A stretch of 64,000 bases of DNA, from the NCBI RefSeq assembly GCF_001690195.1, contig NZ_LZGM01000073.1:1-64000 (forward strand), in the 5' to 3' direction. The position numbers and the translations under genes are program-made. Below the pieces are notes generated by a model that did no database searches, was not told the origin of the DNA, and worked only from the letters and a program-made list of their open reading frames with translations. Origin of the DNA: Gilliamella sp. wkB108. Lineage in GTDB: Bacteria; Pseudomonadota; Gammaproteobacteria; Enterobacterales; Orbaceae. Below, in pieces: positions 50,905 through 58,860 of this stretch. The stretch's first letter is position 1; each line of letters starts with the position of its first letter.

Positions 50905-52866
50905 ATGAAAAGAAAGGCATTAAAATTAACGCTATTAATAAGTACGATTTTTGCAGTTACTCCATTATTTGCTATAGAACAAGCTAAACTTGAAAGTTAC
51001 CAATTAAAAAAAATTGTTGTCGATAATCTTGAATTTAAAGATATGGATAAGGATGGCAAACTTACCCCTTATGAGGATTGGCGTTTATCTCCAGAAGAGC
51101 GAGCAAAAGATCTTCTTTCAAGATTGTCATTAAAAGAAAAAGCTGGAATTATGATGCATGGTAATGCACCAAGTTTAGATGATGCTATTGGTCGAGGGGA
51201 TAAATACGATTTTGATAAACTGAGTACCATGATTTTAACTGATAAAGTAAATAGTTTTATCACACGTTTACAAGTAAATCCCCAAGATTTTGCTGCACAA
51301 AATAATCAACTTCAAAAAATTGCAGAATCTGATCGTTTATCCATTCCTTTAACCATTAGTATCGATCCTAGAAATACCTTTTATTATGATGATGAGTTAA
51401 GTAGTAAAAGTGGTTTTAGTCAATGGCCGGGAACATTAGGAATGGCAGCAATTGGCATTGAGCAAGATATCAATGAGTATGGCAATATTATTCGCCAAGA
51501 GTACCGATCATTAGGAGTAACTCAAGCATTATCTCCTCAAGCAGATTTAGGTACCGAACCTCGTTGGGCTCGTTTTGAAGGTACTTTTGGTGAAAGTCCA
51601 GAACTCAGCAAAAAAATGGTGCGAGGTTATATATCCGGCATGCAAAATGGTAAAGGTGGCTTAAATTCGCAAAGTGTTGCTGCTGTTGTTAAACATTGGG
51701 TTGGATATGGTGCTGCTGAAAATGGATTCGATAGTCATAACGCTTACGGTAAATACGCGCTTTTCACTAAAAAAGATAGTTTGAAAGAACATATTATTCC
51801 ATTTACAGGCGCTTTTGAAGTTAACGTTTCAGGAATCATGCCAACCTATTCTATATTAAAAAATGCACAAATAAATAATCACCAAATTGAAGCAGTTGGT
51901 GCGGGTTTTAACAGTTATTTATTAAAAGACTTATTACGTGATACCTACAAATTTAAAGGTGTGATTATGAGTGATTGGAGTATCACAAATGATTGTAATG
52001 AGGTTTGTGAAAATGGTACTCCTCCGGGTGTAACCCCTAAAGTTGAAGGTATGCCGTGGGGTGTTGAAAAATTAACTAAAGAAGAACGTTTTATTAAGGC
52101 AGTTGAAGCAGGTGTTCAACAATTCGGTGGAGTTAGTGATAGTTCAATCATTGTTAATGCAGTTGAAAATAAAAAATTAACTGAAAAAATGTTAGATGAA
52201 GCTGTATTAGCCATTTTAATTCAAAAATTTGAACTTGGTCAGTTTGAAACACCTTATGTAGATGAAAATATTGCTAACCAATTTGTAGGTAATGAGGATT
52301 TCCAAAAAGTCGCCAGTCAAGCTCAATACCATTCAATGGTATTACTTGAAAATAAACAAAAAATCTTACCATTAAAGAAAGCCGCTAAAGTTTACCTGTA
52401 TGGTTTTTCAGCGACAACTAAAAACCAACTAAGTAATAATGTTAATATTGTCGATAGTCTGGATAAAGCCGATGTAGTGGTCGTTCGCCTTAATGCCCCT
52501 TATGAGCAAAATCATAAAAATTACTTTTTTGGTACTATGCATCATGAAGGATCTTTAGCTTTTCCAACAAACGACAAAGATATTGCATTTATAGCCCAAG
52601 CAAGTAAAAAACACCCGGTGATTGTTTCTGTTTATTTAGATAGACCAGCAATACTCACTCCGTTAAAACAATATGCTAATGCAGTTATTGCTAATTTTGG
52701 TGTAAATGATGAAATACTCTTTACTCGATTATTTGATAATAAACCGTATGTAGCTAAGATGCCTTTTGCACTACCAGATTCTATGGCAAGTGTGAAAAAA
52801 CAAGCACCTGATTTACCAAATGATATGAAAGCATTATATCCGCTTGGATATGGTTTAACTAAATAA
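50905..52866 (+). CDS. Secreted glycoside hydrolase family 3, beta-glucosidase-like
   Basis: The 653-aa protein has a signal peptide (LTLLISTIFAVTPLFA). An EF-hand-like calcium loop DMDKDGKLTPYE lies at residues 46-57. The GH3 barrel includes SPQADLGTEPRWARFEGTFG, a VVKHWVGYGA segment and the nucleophile Asp in GVIMSDWS (about residue 356). The C-terminal GH3 domain (HSMVLLENKQKILPLKKAAK) is compact and ends YPLGYGLTK. It should release glucose from beta-glucosides in the periplasm, useful for plant-derived sugars. AAGGAG ribosome site. CRP control is predicted. Confidence 0.9.
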   Translation: MKRKALKLTLLISTIFAVTPLFAIEQAKLESYQLKKIVVDNLEFKDMDKDGKLTPYEDWRLSPEERAKDLLSRLSLKEKAGIMMHGNAPSLDDAIGRGDKYDFDKLSTMILTDKVNSFITRLQVNPQDFAAQNNQLQKIAESDRLSIPLTISIDPRNTFYYDDELSSKSGFSQWPGTLGMAAIGIEQDINEYGNIIRQEYRSLGVTQALSPQADLGTEPRWARFEGTFGESPELSKKMVRGYISGMQNGKGGLNSQSVAAVVKHWVGYGAAENGFDSHNAYGKYALFTKKDSLKEHIIPFTGAFEVNVSGIMPTYSILKNAQINNHQIEAVGAGFNSYLLKDLLRDTYKFKGVIMSDWSITNDCNEVCENGTPPGVTPKVEGMPWGVEKLTKEERFIKAVEAGVQQFGGVSDSSIIVNAVENKKLTEKMLDEAVLAILIQKFELGQFETPYVDENIANQFVGNEDFQKVASQAQYHSMVLLENKQKILPLKKAAKVYLYGFSATTKNQLSNNVNIVDSLDKADVVVVRLNAPYEQNHKNYFFGTMHHEGSLAFPTNDKDIAFIAQASKKHPVIVSVYLDRPAILTPLKQYANAVIANFGVNDEILFTRLFDNKPYVAKMPFALPDSMASVKKQAPDLPNDMKALYPLGYGLTK

Positions 52867-52880
52867 TCACATATACTTTG

Positions 52881-52924
52881 ACCAATTCTATTGTTGCCAC
52901 ATTGGTTGGCACAATAGAATGGTT
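52881..52924. terminator. Hairpin between the GH3 gene and the repeat array
   Basis: TTCTATTGT-TGCCA pairs with TGGCACAATAGAA (one bulge) and outer ACCA/TGGT. No T run. It may end both the GH3 transcript and the tRNA transcript coming from the other side. Confidence 0.55.
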
Positions 52925-52937
52925 GAAAATGATGATA

Positions 52938-53446
52938 ATTATTCGGCACTTCCTGTGCCTCACTCCTTCGGAGCCAACTCTTTGAGTTGTTCAAATTCGT
53001 TCCAGACGAATTTGTCGAACGCTGGCGTTCTCATCGCTTTTTGTGTGATTAATTAAGTATTTTTGTTGCTTGAAGTATGAGGAAGAAAAGTGGTGGGTCG
53101 TGAGCTGATTATTCGGCACTTCCTGTGCCTCACTCCTTCGGAGCCAACTCTTCGAGTTGTTCAAATTCGTTCCAGACGAATTTGTCGAACGCTAGCGTTC
53201 TCATCGCTTTTTGTGTGATTAATTAAGTATTTTTGTTGCTTGAAGTATGGGGAAGAAAAGTGGTGGGTCGTGAGCTGATTATTCGGCACTTCCTGTGCCT
53301 CACTCCTTCGGAGCCAACTCTTCGAGTTGTTCAAATTCGTTCCAGACGAATTTGTCGAACGCTGGCGTTCTCATCGCTTTTTTGTGTGATTAATTAAGTA
53401 TTTTTGTTGCTTGAAGTATGAGGAAGAAAAGTGGTGGGTCGTGAGC
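52938..53446 (-). repeat. Three tandem 168-171-bp repeats carrying a tRNA-Lys 3' end
   Basis: Units at about 52938-53105, 53106-53275 and 53276-53446. Each ends, in plus orientation, with TGGTGGGTCGTGAGC, the complement of the last 15 nt of tRNA-Lys with CCA; the last unit runs into the real tRNA. Each unit has five hairpins in a row: GGCAC/GTGCC, CTCC/GGAG, CAACTC/GAGTTG, CAAATTCGT/ACGAATTTG and GAACG/CGTTC. The copies differ at four places: two in hairpin loops, one in the spacer and one T insertion. The tRNA operon would be transcribed into them. Confidence 0.9.
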
Positions 53447-53507
53447 GATTCGAACGCTCGACAAACGGATTAAAAGTCCGCTGCTCTACCGACTGAGCTA
53501 ACAACCC
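53432..53507 (-). tRNA. tRNA-Lys (anticodon TTT)
   Basis: A 76-nt tRNA with encoded CCA. Acceptor GGGTTGT/ACGACCC (one GU pair), anticodon arm GCGGACTTTTAATCCGT, T arm CGAGCGTTCGAATCGCTC. Last gene of the Val-Val-Lys operon, followed by the repeats. Confidence 0.97.
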
Positions 53508-53527
53508 ATATGAATGACGAATAAAAT

Positions 53528-53603
53528 TGGTGGGTGATACCGGGTTCGAACCAGTGACCCCCTCCTTGTAAGGGAGGTGCTCTCCCAACTGAGCTAATCA
53601 CCC
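53528..53603 (-). tRNA. tRNA-Val (anticodon TAC), second copy
   Basis: A 76-nt tRNA with encoded CCA. Acceptor GGGTGAT/ATCACCC, anticodon arm CCTCCCTTACAAGGAGG. Identical to the copy at 53639-53714. Confidence 0.97.
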
Positions 53604-53638
53604 CAAATGTTTCATTTCTGAAACGTCACGGTAAAGAT

Positions 53639-53714
53639 TGGTGGGTGATACCGGGTTCGAACCAGTGACCCCCTCCTTGTAAGGGAGGTGCTCTCCCAAC
53701 TGAGCTAATCACCC
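53639..53714 (-). tRNA. tRNA-Val (anticodon TAC), first copy
   Basis: A 76-nt tRNA with encoded CCA, first gene of a Val-Val-Lys transcript. The arrangement corresponds to E. coli valUXY-lysV. Confidence 0.97.
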
Positions 53715-53731
53715 TTACCGTGTGGATGTGC

Positions 53732-53759
53732 ATTATAAGGCACGGCTTAATTCAGTCAA
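53732..53759 (-). promoter_or_regulatory. Promoter of the Val-Val-Lys tRNA operon
   Basis: TTGACT and TATAAT on the minus strand, 16 bp apart, 18 bp before the first tRNA-Val. Strong stable-RNA type. Confidence 0.85.
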
Positions 53760-53873
53760 CCTTTTTTTTAATATTTCTGTGAAATTGATTGAGTTCGATG
53801 TAATTTTAAACATTTTTTGGATGATATATCCCAAAAACTTGTTTTGCGGATTTTTATTTTCAAATTTGTGAAT

Positions 53874-54884
53874 ATGATTGACAGAACAATCACTAGATAT
53901 ATTAGAAGTTCATTCATTATGTTAATAAAAAAACACTTAATCGATAAATGCCGAGTTATTATCTATATCGAACCCAACCTTCTGCGTTATGTGTTACTAA
54001 AATCGGTGAAACAACCTTTATGTATCGATAATGAAACCATGATTGAATATCCCTATCAAGATATGACCGATATTGAGTTATTCATTGAGGATTTACTTAA
54101 GAACGTTACTGGGTTTAAAATTATTGAACTAAATCTTGATAAAATTTATATCCAATCTGAGTGGTTAACCTTACCGGAAGAAGTGAAATTAAATATCAAT
54201 GAAATTTCATTATTTATTGAAGCTTCAATTTATAAATTATTTCAAGTATCGGCAAAAGATATCTATTTCGATTTTACTTATTCTCATCAGCAGCCAAAAC
54301 AAATTCAAGTGGCAATATGTGAACGTCAATTTATCGACACTTTGATTAATTTGTTTAATAAAGATAATTTATCATTAGTATTTATTGGTGAAGTTATTGA
54401 AAACGGTCAAATCAATTTTTTACCTTGGCGCAAAACCAAACAAAAACAGCAGAAACTACAATTAGCTATAGTAGTCATCTGCTTTATGGGTATTGTTAGT
54501 TGCTTGTTTGGTTATTTGTGGCTACATGCTAGGTACAAATTAGAATATTATTCTACACAGGTAATTGATAAACAAAAACTTCAACAAAAGTTAGCACATG
54601 AATTATCTATTTATCTACCCAATCCCTCACCAAGTCAAAAACAAATTCAACAGTTTCTGTTAATGATATCAAAACAGATACCAACAACGATTTGGCTAGA
54701 GACCTTAGTATATATACCTCAAAAAATCACTGTGAAAGGGCATAGTTTTAGTTATGTTCAAATCACAACCTTAAATGAAGATATACTACAACAGCAACAT
54801 ATAGCTAAGAGCCAAGTAACTTCAGTTACCTCAAATAAAGATGATTTACTGTTTGAATTGGATATTAAATTGAGTGAAGAGTGA
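53874..54884 (+). CDS. HofM-HofN (ComA-ComB/PilM-PilN) fusion protein
   Basis: The frame opens at TTG 53817; ATG 53874 or 53919 are more likely starts (none has a strong ribosome site). From 53874 it has 336 aa. The first part (to about residue 185) resembles the HofM/ComA pilus-assembly family but lacks the C-terminal third. It passes directly into INFLPWRKTKQKQQK and a membrane helix (LAIVVICFMGIVSCLFGYLW), the hallmark of HofN/PilN, then a coiled and periplasmic domain. The pair is normally two genes. It should anchor the pilus/DNA-uptake machine in the inner membrane. Confidence 0.7.
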   Translation: MIDRTITRYIRSSFIMLIKKHLIDKCRVIIYIEPNLLRYVLLKSVKQPLCIDNETMIEYPYQDMTDIELFIEDLLKNVTGFKIIELNLDKIYIQSEWLTLPEEVKLNINEISLFIEASIYKLFQVSAKDIYFDFTYSHQQPKQIQVAICERQFIDTLINLFNKDNLSLVFIGEVIENGQINFLPWRKTKQKQQKLQLAIVVICFMGIVSCLFGYLWLHARYKLEYYSTQVIDKQKLQQKLAHELSIYLPNPSPSQKQIQQFLLMISKQIPTTIWLETLVYIPQKITVKGHSFSYVQITTLNEDILQQQHIAKSQVTSVTSNKDDLLFELDIKLSEE

Positions 54885-55347
54885 ATTTTTTAATCGTCCA
54901 ATTTGGCAACAATATTTACTAAGTTGCTTGTTTTTATTATCAATATTCTGGATTGGTTATCTTTTGTTTATTGTAGATATTGAGCGTGAAGCTGAGCAAC
55001 AAATGCAACTTTACCATGAAAAAAAAGTCGAAATTGAATTACTACAAGCTAGATTAACACGGTATCAGGCGAGTAAAAGTAATTCATTAAGTTTAATATC
55101 AGAAAAAGAGTTAGCACAGGCGATTGAACATAATCATTTAGCTTTAAGCTCCTTTAAACATTATGAAGATGATAGTTATATAAATTGGGAGATTGAACTC
55201 TATGGCAAATTTGTTGATTTTATAGCTTTAATTACATCATTGAATGATGATTACTATTATCTTGATTTTCATCATTTAATGATAAATAAGCAAGATCAGC
55301 AATTACAAATAACCTTTACATTACTGTTTAAAAAGGAAGTAAAGTGA
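54874..55347 (+). CDS. HofO/ComC (PilO-like) pilus assembly protein
   Basis: A 157-aa bitopic protein: short cytoplasmic N-terminus, one helix (YLLSCLFLLSIFWIGYLLFI), a coiled coil and a small periplasmic domain. Size, order and shape fit HofO/PilO; sequence alone is weak. GTG start overlaps the previous gene by 11 nt. Confidence 0.7.
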   Translation: MKSEFFNRPIWQQYLLSCLFLLSIFWIGYLLFIVDIEREAEQQMQLYHEKKVEIELLQARLTRYQASKSNSLSLISEKELAQAIEHNHLALSSFKHYEDDSYINWEIELYGKFVDFIALITSLNDDYYYLDFHHLMINKQDQQLQITFTLLFKKEVK

Positions 55348-55721
55348 GAAGTTTGATTGTTATAGGATTAAGTTTGTTAATGGCTAATTTTAATATGGTT
55401 AAGGCTAATATTGATACAGTTATATTGCGCGATCCGTTTGCACAACAGAATTTAATACCTTGTAAAGAACATACCAACATTTTATTACAACAGATCCAAA
55501 GTTGGCAATTTAAAGGAATAATTGTACAAGTTGATCATTCTTATCGGCAAATTTGGTTAGCATCACAAAGTCAATGGTTATCAATAACCGATAATATTGT
55601 ACCTAATATTCTATTTCCATGGCAGATGCAATCAATATCTGCCGATAATATCGTATGGCAAGCAAATTTACCTGAGTATTGTCATGATGAAATTTTATGG
55701 ACGATGCGATTAAATGAATAA
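55344..55721 (+). CDS. HofP/ComD (PilP-like) pilus assembly protein
   Basis: A 125-aa exported protein with the RDPFAQQ motif near residue 29 and a WQFKGII beta strand, as in PilP/HofP, which link the inner-membrane complex to the secretin. It overlaps hofO by 4 nt and hofQ by 8 nt. Confidence 0.7.
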   Translation: MRSLIVIGLSLLMANFNMVKANIDTVILRDPFAQQNLIPCKEHTNILLQQIQSWQFKGIIVQVDHSYRQIWLASQSQWLSITDNIVPNILFPWQMQSISADNIVWQANLPEYCHDEILWTMRLNE

Positions 55722-57045
55722 ACAGTTTAAACAGACAATAATAGGCAGTGTCATTTATCACTTACAAAAAATAATAAGCTGGCTATTGAAAAAAGTAATT
55801 GCAATAGTGTTTGTTTTTGCTTTCATCAGCACTATCGGTTTTGCTGATCCTAATCAATATTCAGATATTGACCACAACGATCTTATTTCGATGAGTTTTT
55901 ACCAAACTGATATCGCCGTTATATTGCAAGCGTTAGCCGATAGTAGACAGTTGAATTTAGTGATGACCGAAGATTTAACTTTAAAACAGACCATAAAACT
56001 GCAAAATGTGCCATGGCAAAAAGCATTATCGATCATATTAAACTCAGCTAAATTACAAGCTGAAATTGACGGTAACATACTCTTTATTTCAAAAGCAATT
56101 GAACCAGAAGATTTACATCAAAAAGAGTTATTAGAAAAAAGAGAACAAGAGCAAAAGCAACCACTCGATTCGTTAGTGTTAACCGTTAACCATGTTGATC
56201 CCACTATATTGCTTGAAACAGTTCAACAACAAGGATTATTGTCTGAAAGAGGTAAAGCAGTGATAGATAAACGAACTAATTCACTAATTATTATCGATTT
56301 ACCTAAACAATTTGATGATATTAAAAAACTAGTTAAAGTGTTTGATAAATCGTTACCGCAAGTTCATATCTCTGCCCAAATTGTTACCATGAGTGATGAA
56401 AGTATGTCAGAACTTGGAATCAAATGGGGATATACAGGGAATTCATCCCAAGTAATAGATAAATTTGATGTAGGACTTGGTGTGACAAATCCTAACTCAA
56501 ATATAGGTTTTAATTTAGCTAAGATTTCAGGGAATTTGCTTAATTTAGAGTTATCTGCACTTGAATCGGAAAATAAACTCGAAATTATTGCAAGTCCTAA
56601 TTTACTTACCGCAAATCAAAATATGGCATCAATAAAGCAGGGTACCGAAATCCCTTATGAAGTTTCGAGTGGTAGCAATGGGGCAACTTCAATAGAATTT
56701 AAGCAAGCGGTTTTAGGATTAGAAGTGACACCTAAAATATTATCAGATAATCAAATGATTTTAGATCTTTATATCACCCAAAATACAGCAGGACGATCTA
56801 TAAAACGCGGTGACGGTGGGGAAGCATTAGCAATTGATACTCAAGAAATCAAAACACAAGTAAAAGTGAAAAGTGGTGAAACTGTTGTGTTAGGTGGAAT
56901 TTTTCAACAACTTAATAGTGCAAATCAAAGTAAGGTACCCGGTATAAATAAGATCCCCGTAGTAGGAAATTTATTCAAATATCAAGGTAAAAAACAACAG
57001 AAACGAGAATTAGTGATCTTTATTACACCTCAATTAGTTGAGTAA
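55714..57045 (+). CDS. hofQ: Secretin HofQ/ComE, DNA uptake and pilus pore
   Basis: The 443-aa outer-membrane secretin includes a signal segment (VIAIVFVFAFISTIGFA), STN/N0 domain (SFYQTDIAVILQALADS), N1 domain (LTVNHVDPTILLETVQQQGL), and the secretin core with VHISAQIVTMSD and a C-terminal VKSGETVVLGGIF, KVPGINKIPVVGNLF. Length equals H. influenzae ComE (445). It forms the channel for transformation DNA or the pilus; in E. coli HofQ is needed to use DNA as a nutrient. Confidence 0.92.
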   Translation: MNKQFKQTIIGSVIYHLQKIISWLLKKVIAIVFVFAFISTIGFADPNQYSDIDHNDLISMSFYQTDIAVILQALADSRQLNLVMTEDLTLKQTIKLQNVPWQKALSIILNSAKLQAEIDGNILFISKAIEPEDLHQKELLEKREQEQKQPLDSLVLTVNHVDPTILLETVQQQGLLSERGKAVIDKRTNSLIIIDLPKQFDDIKKLVKVFDKSLPQVHISAQIVTMSDESMSELGIKWGYTGNSSQVIDKFDVGLGVTNPNSNIGFNLAKISGNLLNLELSALESENKLEIIASPNLLTANQNMASIKQGTEIPYEVSSGSNGATSIEFKQAVLGLEVTPKILSDNQMILDLYITQNTAGRSIKRGDGGEALAIDTQEIKTQVKVKSGETVVLGGIFQQLNSANQSKVPGINKIPVVGNLFKYQGKKQQKRELVIFITPQLVE

Positions 57046-57096
57046 TTGTCTAGGGAGTTGTATTATACTGCATCTTGATTTAGTCATTCACTTTTA

Positions 57097-57114
57097 CACA
57101 TCAATGTTGATGTG
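57097..57114. other. Hairpin between hofQ and yigL
   Basis: CACATCAA and TTGATGTG with a 2-nt centre. No T run. It may end the hof operon. Confidence 0.35.
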
Positions 57115-57166
57115 AAAGTATTGTATCAATCATTATCATTAATCTTATTATAGAATAGAGAAAATT

Positions 57167-57973
57167 ATGTTTCGTGTTGTAGCTTCTGATTTAGATGGCA
57201 CTTTATTAACTCCTGAACATAGATTATCACGCTATACCAAACAAGTTCTACAAGCATTACGTCGAAAAGATATTCATTTTGTTTTTGCAACAGGACGACA
57301 TCATATTGATGTTGCTCAAATGCGAGAAGATATGGAAATTGATGCGTTTATGATTACTTCAAATGGTGCTAGGGTTCATGACAGCAAAGGTAATTTGATT
57401 TTTAGTCAAAGTTTTACGCCAGAGCTAGCTAGTGAGATCGCTAAAATATGTATTGATGATCCTCTGGTTTATACTCATTTGTATCGTGGTGATAATTGGT
57501 TAATCAATAAAGAAGATTCATACTCTCTTGAATTTCATAAGCTTACGCAGTTTTCGTACCAGCTTTTTAATCCATTAGATTTTGATACAAATGACATTGC
57601 GAAAATCTATTTTACAACAACCGATGATGCACTTTATCCGCATTTAGTTGAGTTAAAAAACAGACTTGAAGCAATATTTGGTAATAAAATTAGCGTGGCA
57701 TTTTCAACCTTAAATTGCCTTGAAGTGATGGCTGAAAATGTATCAAAAGGCAACGCATTAAAAAATGTCGTTGAAAAATTGGGTCTTAATTTACAAGATA
57801 GTATTGCTTTTGGCGATGGGATGAATGATTTAGAAATGTTAAGCGTGGCAGGGAAAGGCTGCATAATGCAAGATGCAAGTGTTGAATTACGTAAAAAATT
57901 ACCTAATTTAGAAGTGATAGGCTCTAATGCTGATGATGCTGTTCCTCATTATTTAAGTAATCTTTTACTCTAA
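57167..57973 (+). CDS. yigL: Cof-type HAD phosphatase YigL
   Basis: A 268-aa phosphatase highly like E. coli YigL. Motif I DLDGTLL, the cap with HHIDVAQMREDMEIDAFMIT, Lys in GNALKNVV, motif IV GDGMNDLEML. YigL dephosphorylates pyridoxal phosphate and sugar phosphates, including glucose 6-phosphate in sugar stress. tusA follows after 21 bp. Confidence 0.94.
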   Translation: MFRVVASDLDGTLLTPEHRLSRYTKQVLQALRRKDIHFVFATGRHHIDVAQMREDMEIDAFMITSNGARVHDSKGNLIFSQSFTPELASEIAKICIDDPLVYTHLYRGDNWLINKEDSYSLEFHKLTQFSYQLFNPLDFDTNDIAKIYFTTTDDALYPHLVELKNRLEAIFGNKISVAFSTLNCLEVMAENVSKGNALKNVVEKLGLNLQDSIAFGDGMNDLEMLSVAGKGCIMQDASVELRKKLPNLEVIGSNADDAVPHYLSNLLL

Positions 57974-57994
57974 ATTATTTAAGTTATTTGTGTA

Positions 57995-58231
57995 ATGAAT
58001 ATGACTGTAGATAAAGAGCTTAATACACTTGGTTTACGTTGTCCTGAACCGATTATGTTAGTGCGAAAAACGATAAGAGAACTAGCTATAGGTCAAGTTC
58101 TTTATGTTATAGCAGATGATTTTGCAACTACTCGCGATATTCCTAGCTTTTGCCGACATATGGATCATGAGTTAGTTGCATCGCAAACGGAATCCAAACC
58201 TTATCAATATTGGATTAAAAAATCTCATTAA
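57995..58231 (+). CDS. tusA: Sulfur carrier protein TusA
   Basis: A 78-aa protein with the active Cys16 in [14 protein letters not shown]. It receives sulfur from IscS and hands it to TusBCD, then TusE and MnmA. ATG 58001 is also possible. A copy of the dispersed repeat begins 15 bp after its stop. Confidence 0.96.
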   Translation: MNMTVDKELNTLGLRCPEPIMLVRKTIRELAIGQVLYVIADDFATTRDIPSFCRHMDHELVASQTESKPYQYWIKKSH

Positions 58232-58245
58232 TTATTGCTAAAAAG

Positions 58246-58290
58246 TTGACAAGATGTTTCAGGTTAAGGGTATGTTTCAGTTAAATCAAT
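58246..58290 (+). repeat. Dispersed short repeat, copy C
   Basis: TTGACAAGATGTTTCAGG followed by TTAAGGGTATGTTTCAGTTA. It overlaps the last eight codons and stop of the convergent ygfX. Confidence 0.65.
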
Positions 58291-58680
58291 TTGCCTTAAA
58301 TAGTAATGCAATGTACGCCAATCACAAGGGCAAATACTATCTATCATTAAAAAAAGAGTGTGTCTTTTGCCATTACGACGTGATTTTAAATTCAAGATGA
58401 TCATATAACGAAGTAATAGTGGTTTTTGCATTAAATACCAACGTTGTTTATGCCAATAGATCTGATGTATATAATGAAAGAGTGCTAGTTCGCCTTTTAT
58501 AGTTCGACAGTAACTAATACTACGCCACCATTCTATTACTAATAACAATATGATAATAAACGTGTAACAATTTAACGAAGTATCTGCTAGTAATATCCAA
58601 CTTAAAATAATCAGTACTAAATAAAAAACACATAACATCATTACTTGTTGATAAGAAATAGTAAGTGTTGTACTCCACAT
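58264..58680 (-). CDS. ygfX: YgfX/CptA-family membrane protein
   Basis: A 138-aa protein with two N-terminal helices, then the YgfX-type soluble part: IKGELALFHYIHQIYWHKQR, MIILNLKSRRNGKRHTLFLM, CPCDWRTLHYYLRQ. In E. coli ygfX follows sdhE and has been linked to cell-division and succinate dehydrogenase flavinylation; no sdhE is next to it here. The C-terminal end is encoded within repeat copy C. Confidence 0.7.
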   Translation of the reverse strand: MWSTTLTISYQQVMMLCVFYLVLIILSWILLADTSLNCYTFIIILLLVIEWWRSISYCRTIKGELALFHYIHQIYWHKQRWYLMQKPLLLRYMIILNLKSRRNGKRHTLFLMIDSICPCDWRTLHYYLRQIDLTETYP

Positions 58681-58860
58681 AATGACTTTTGATTAAGTTA
58701 AAATAGCATTATTCCACTATGACAAAAAGATACTTAAAATAATGCTAAAATTGGGAGGTAATGCACATATCAGATGTATTTATTGCAAAAAAGATATATC
58801 TAAATTAATAGTAATCTATTTGATTTATTATTTAAAAACAATGTGATAACACCCAATCTT

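Noticed and set aside
50573-50905. Known riboswitch in the GH3 leader
   Set aside because: No recognisable c-di-GMP, TPP, glycine or other conserved riboswitch core; only simple hairpins are visible.
52632-52994. 120-codon minus-strand frame
   Set aside because: Antisense to the GH3 gene end and the first repeat unit; no ribosome site or family.
52938-53446. CRISPR array
   Set aside because: There are only three long near-identical units of 170 bp without unique spacers.
53394-53588. 64-codon frame over the tRNA genes
   Set aside because: It is the translation of tRNA-Lys and tRNA-Val sequence, not a protein gene.
58681-58860. sdhE next to ygfX
   Set aside because: The 180 bp upstream of ygfX contain no open frame resembling SdhE.
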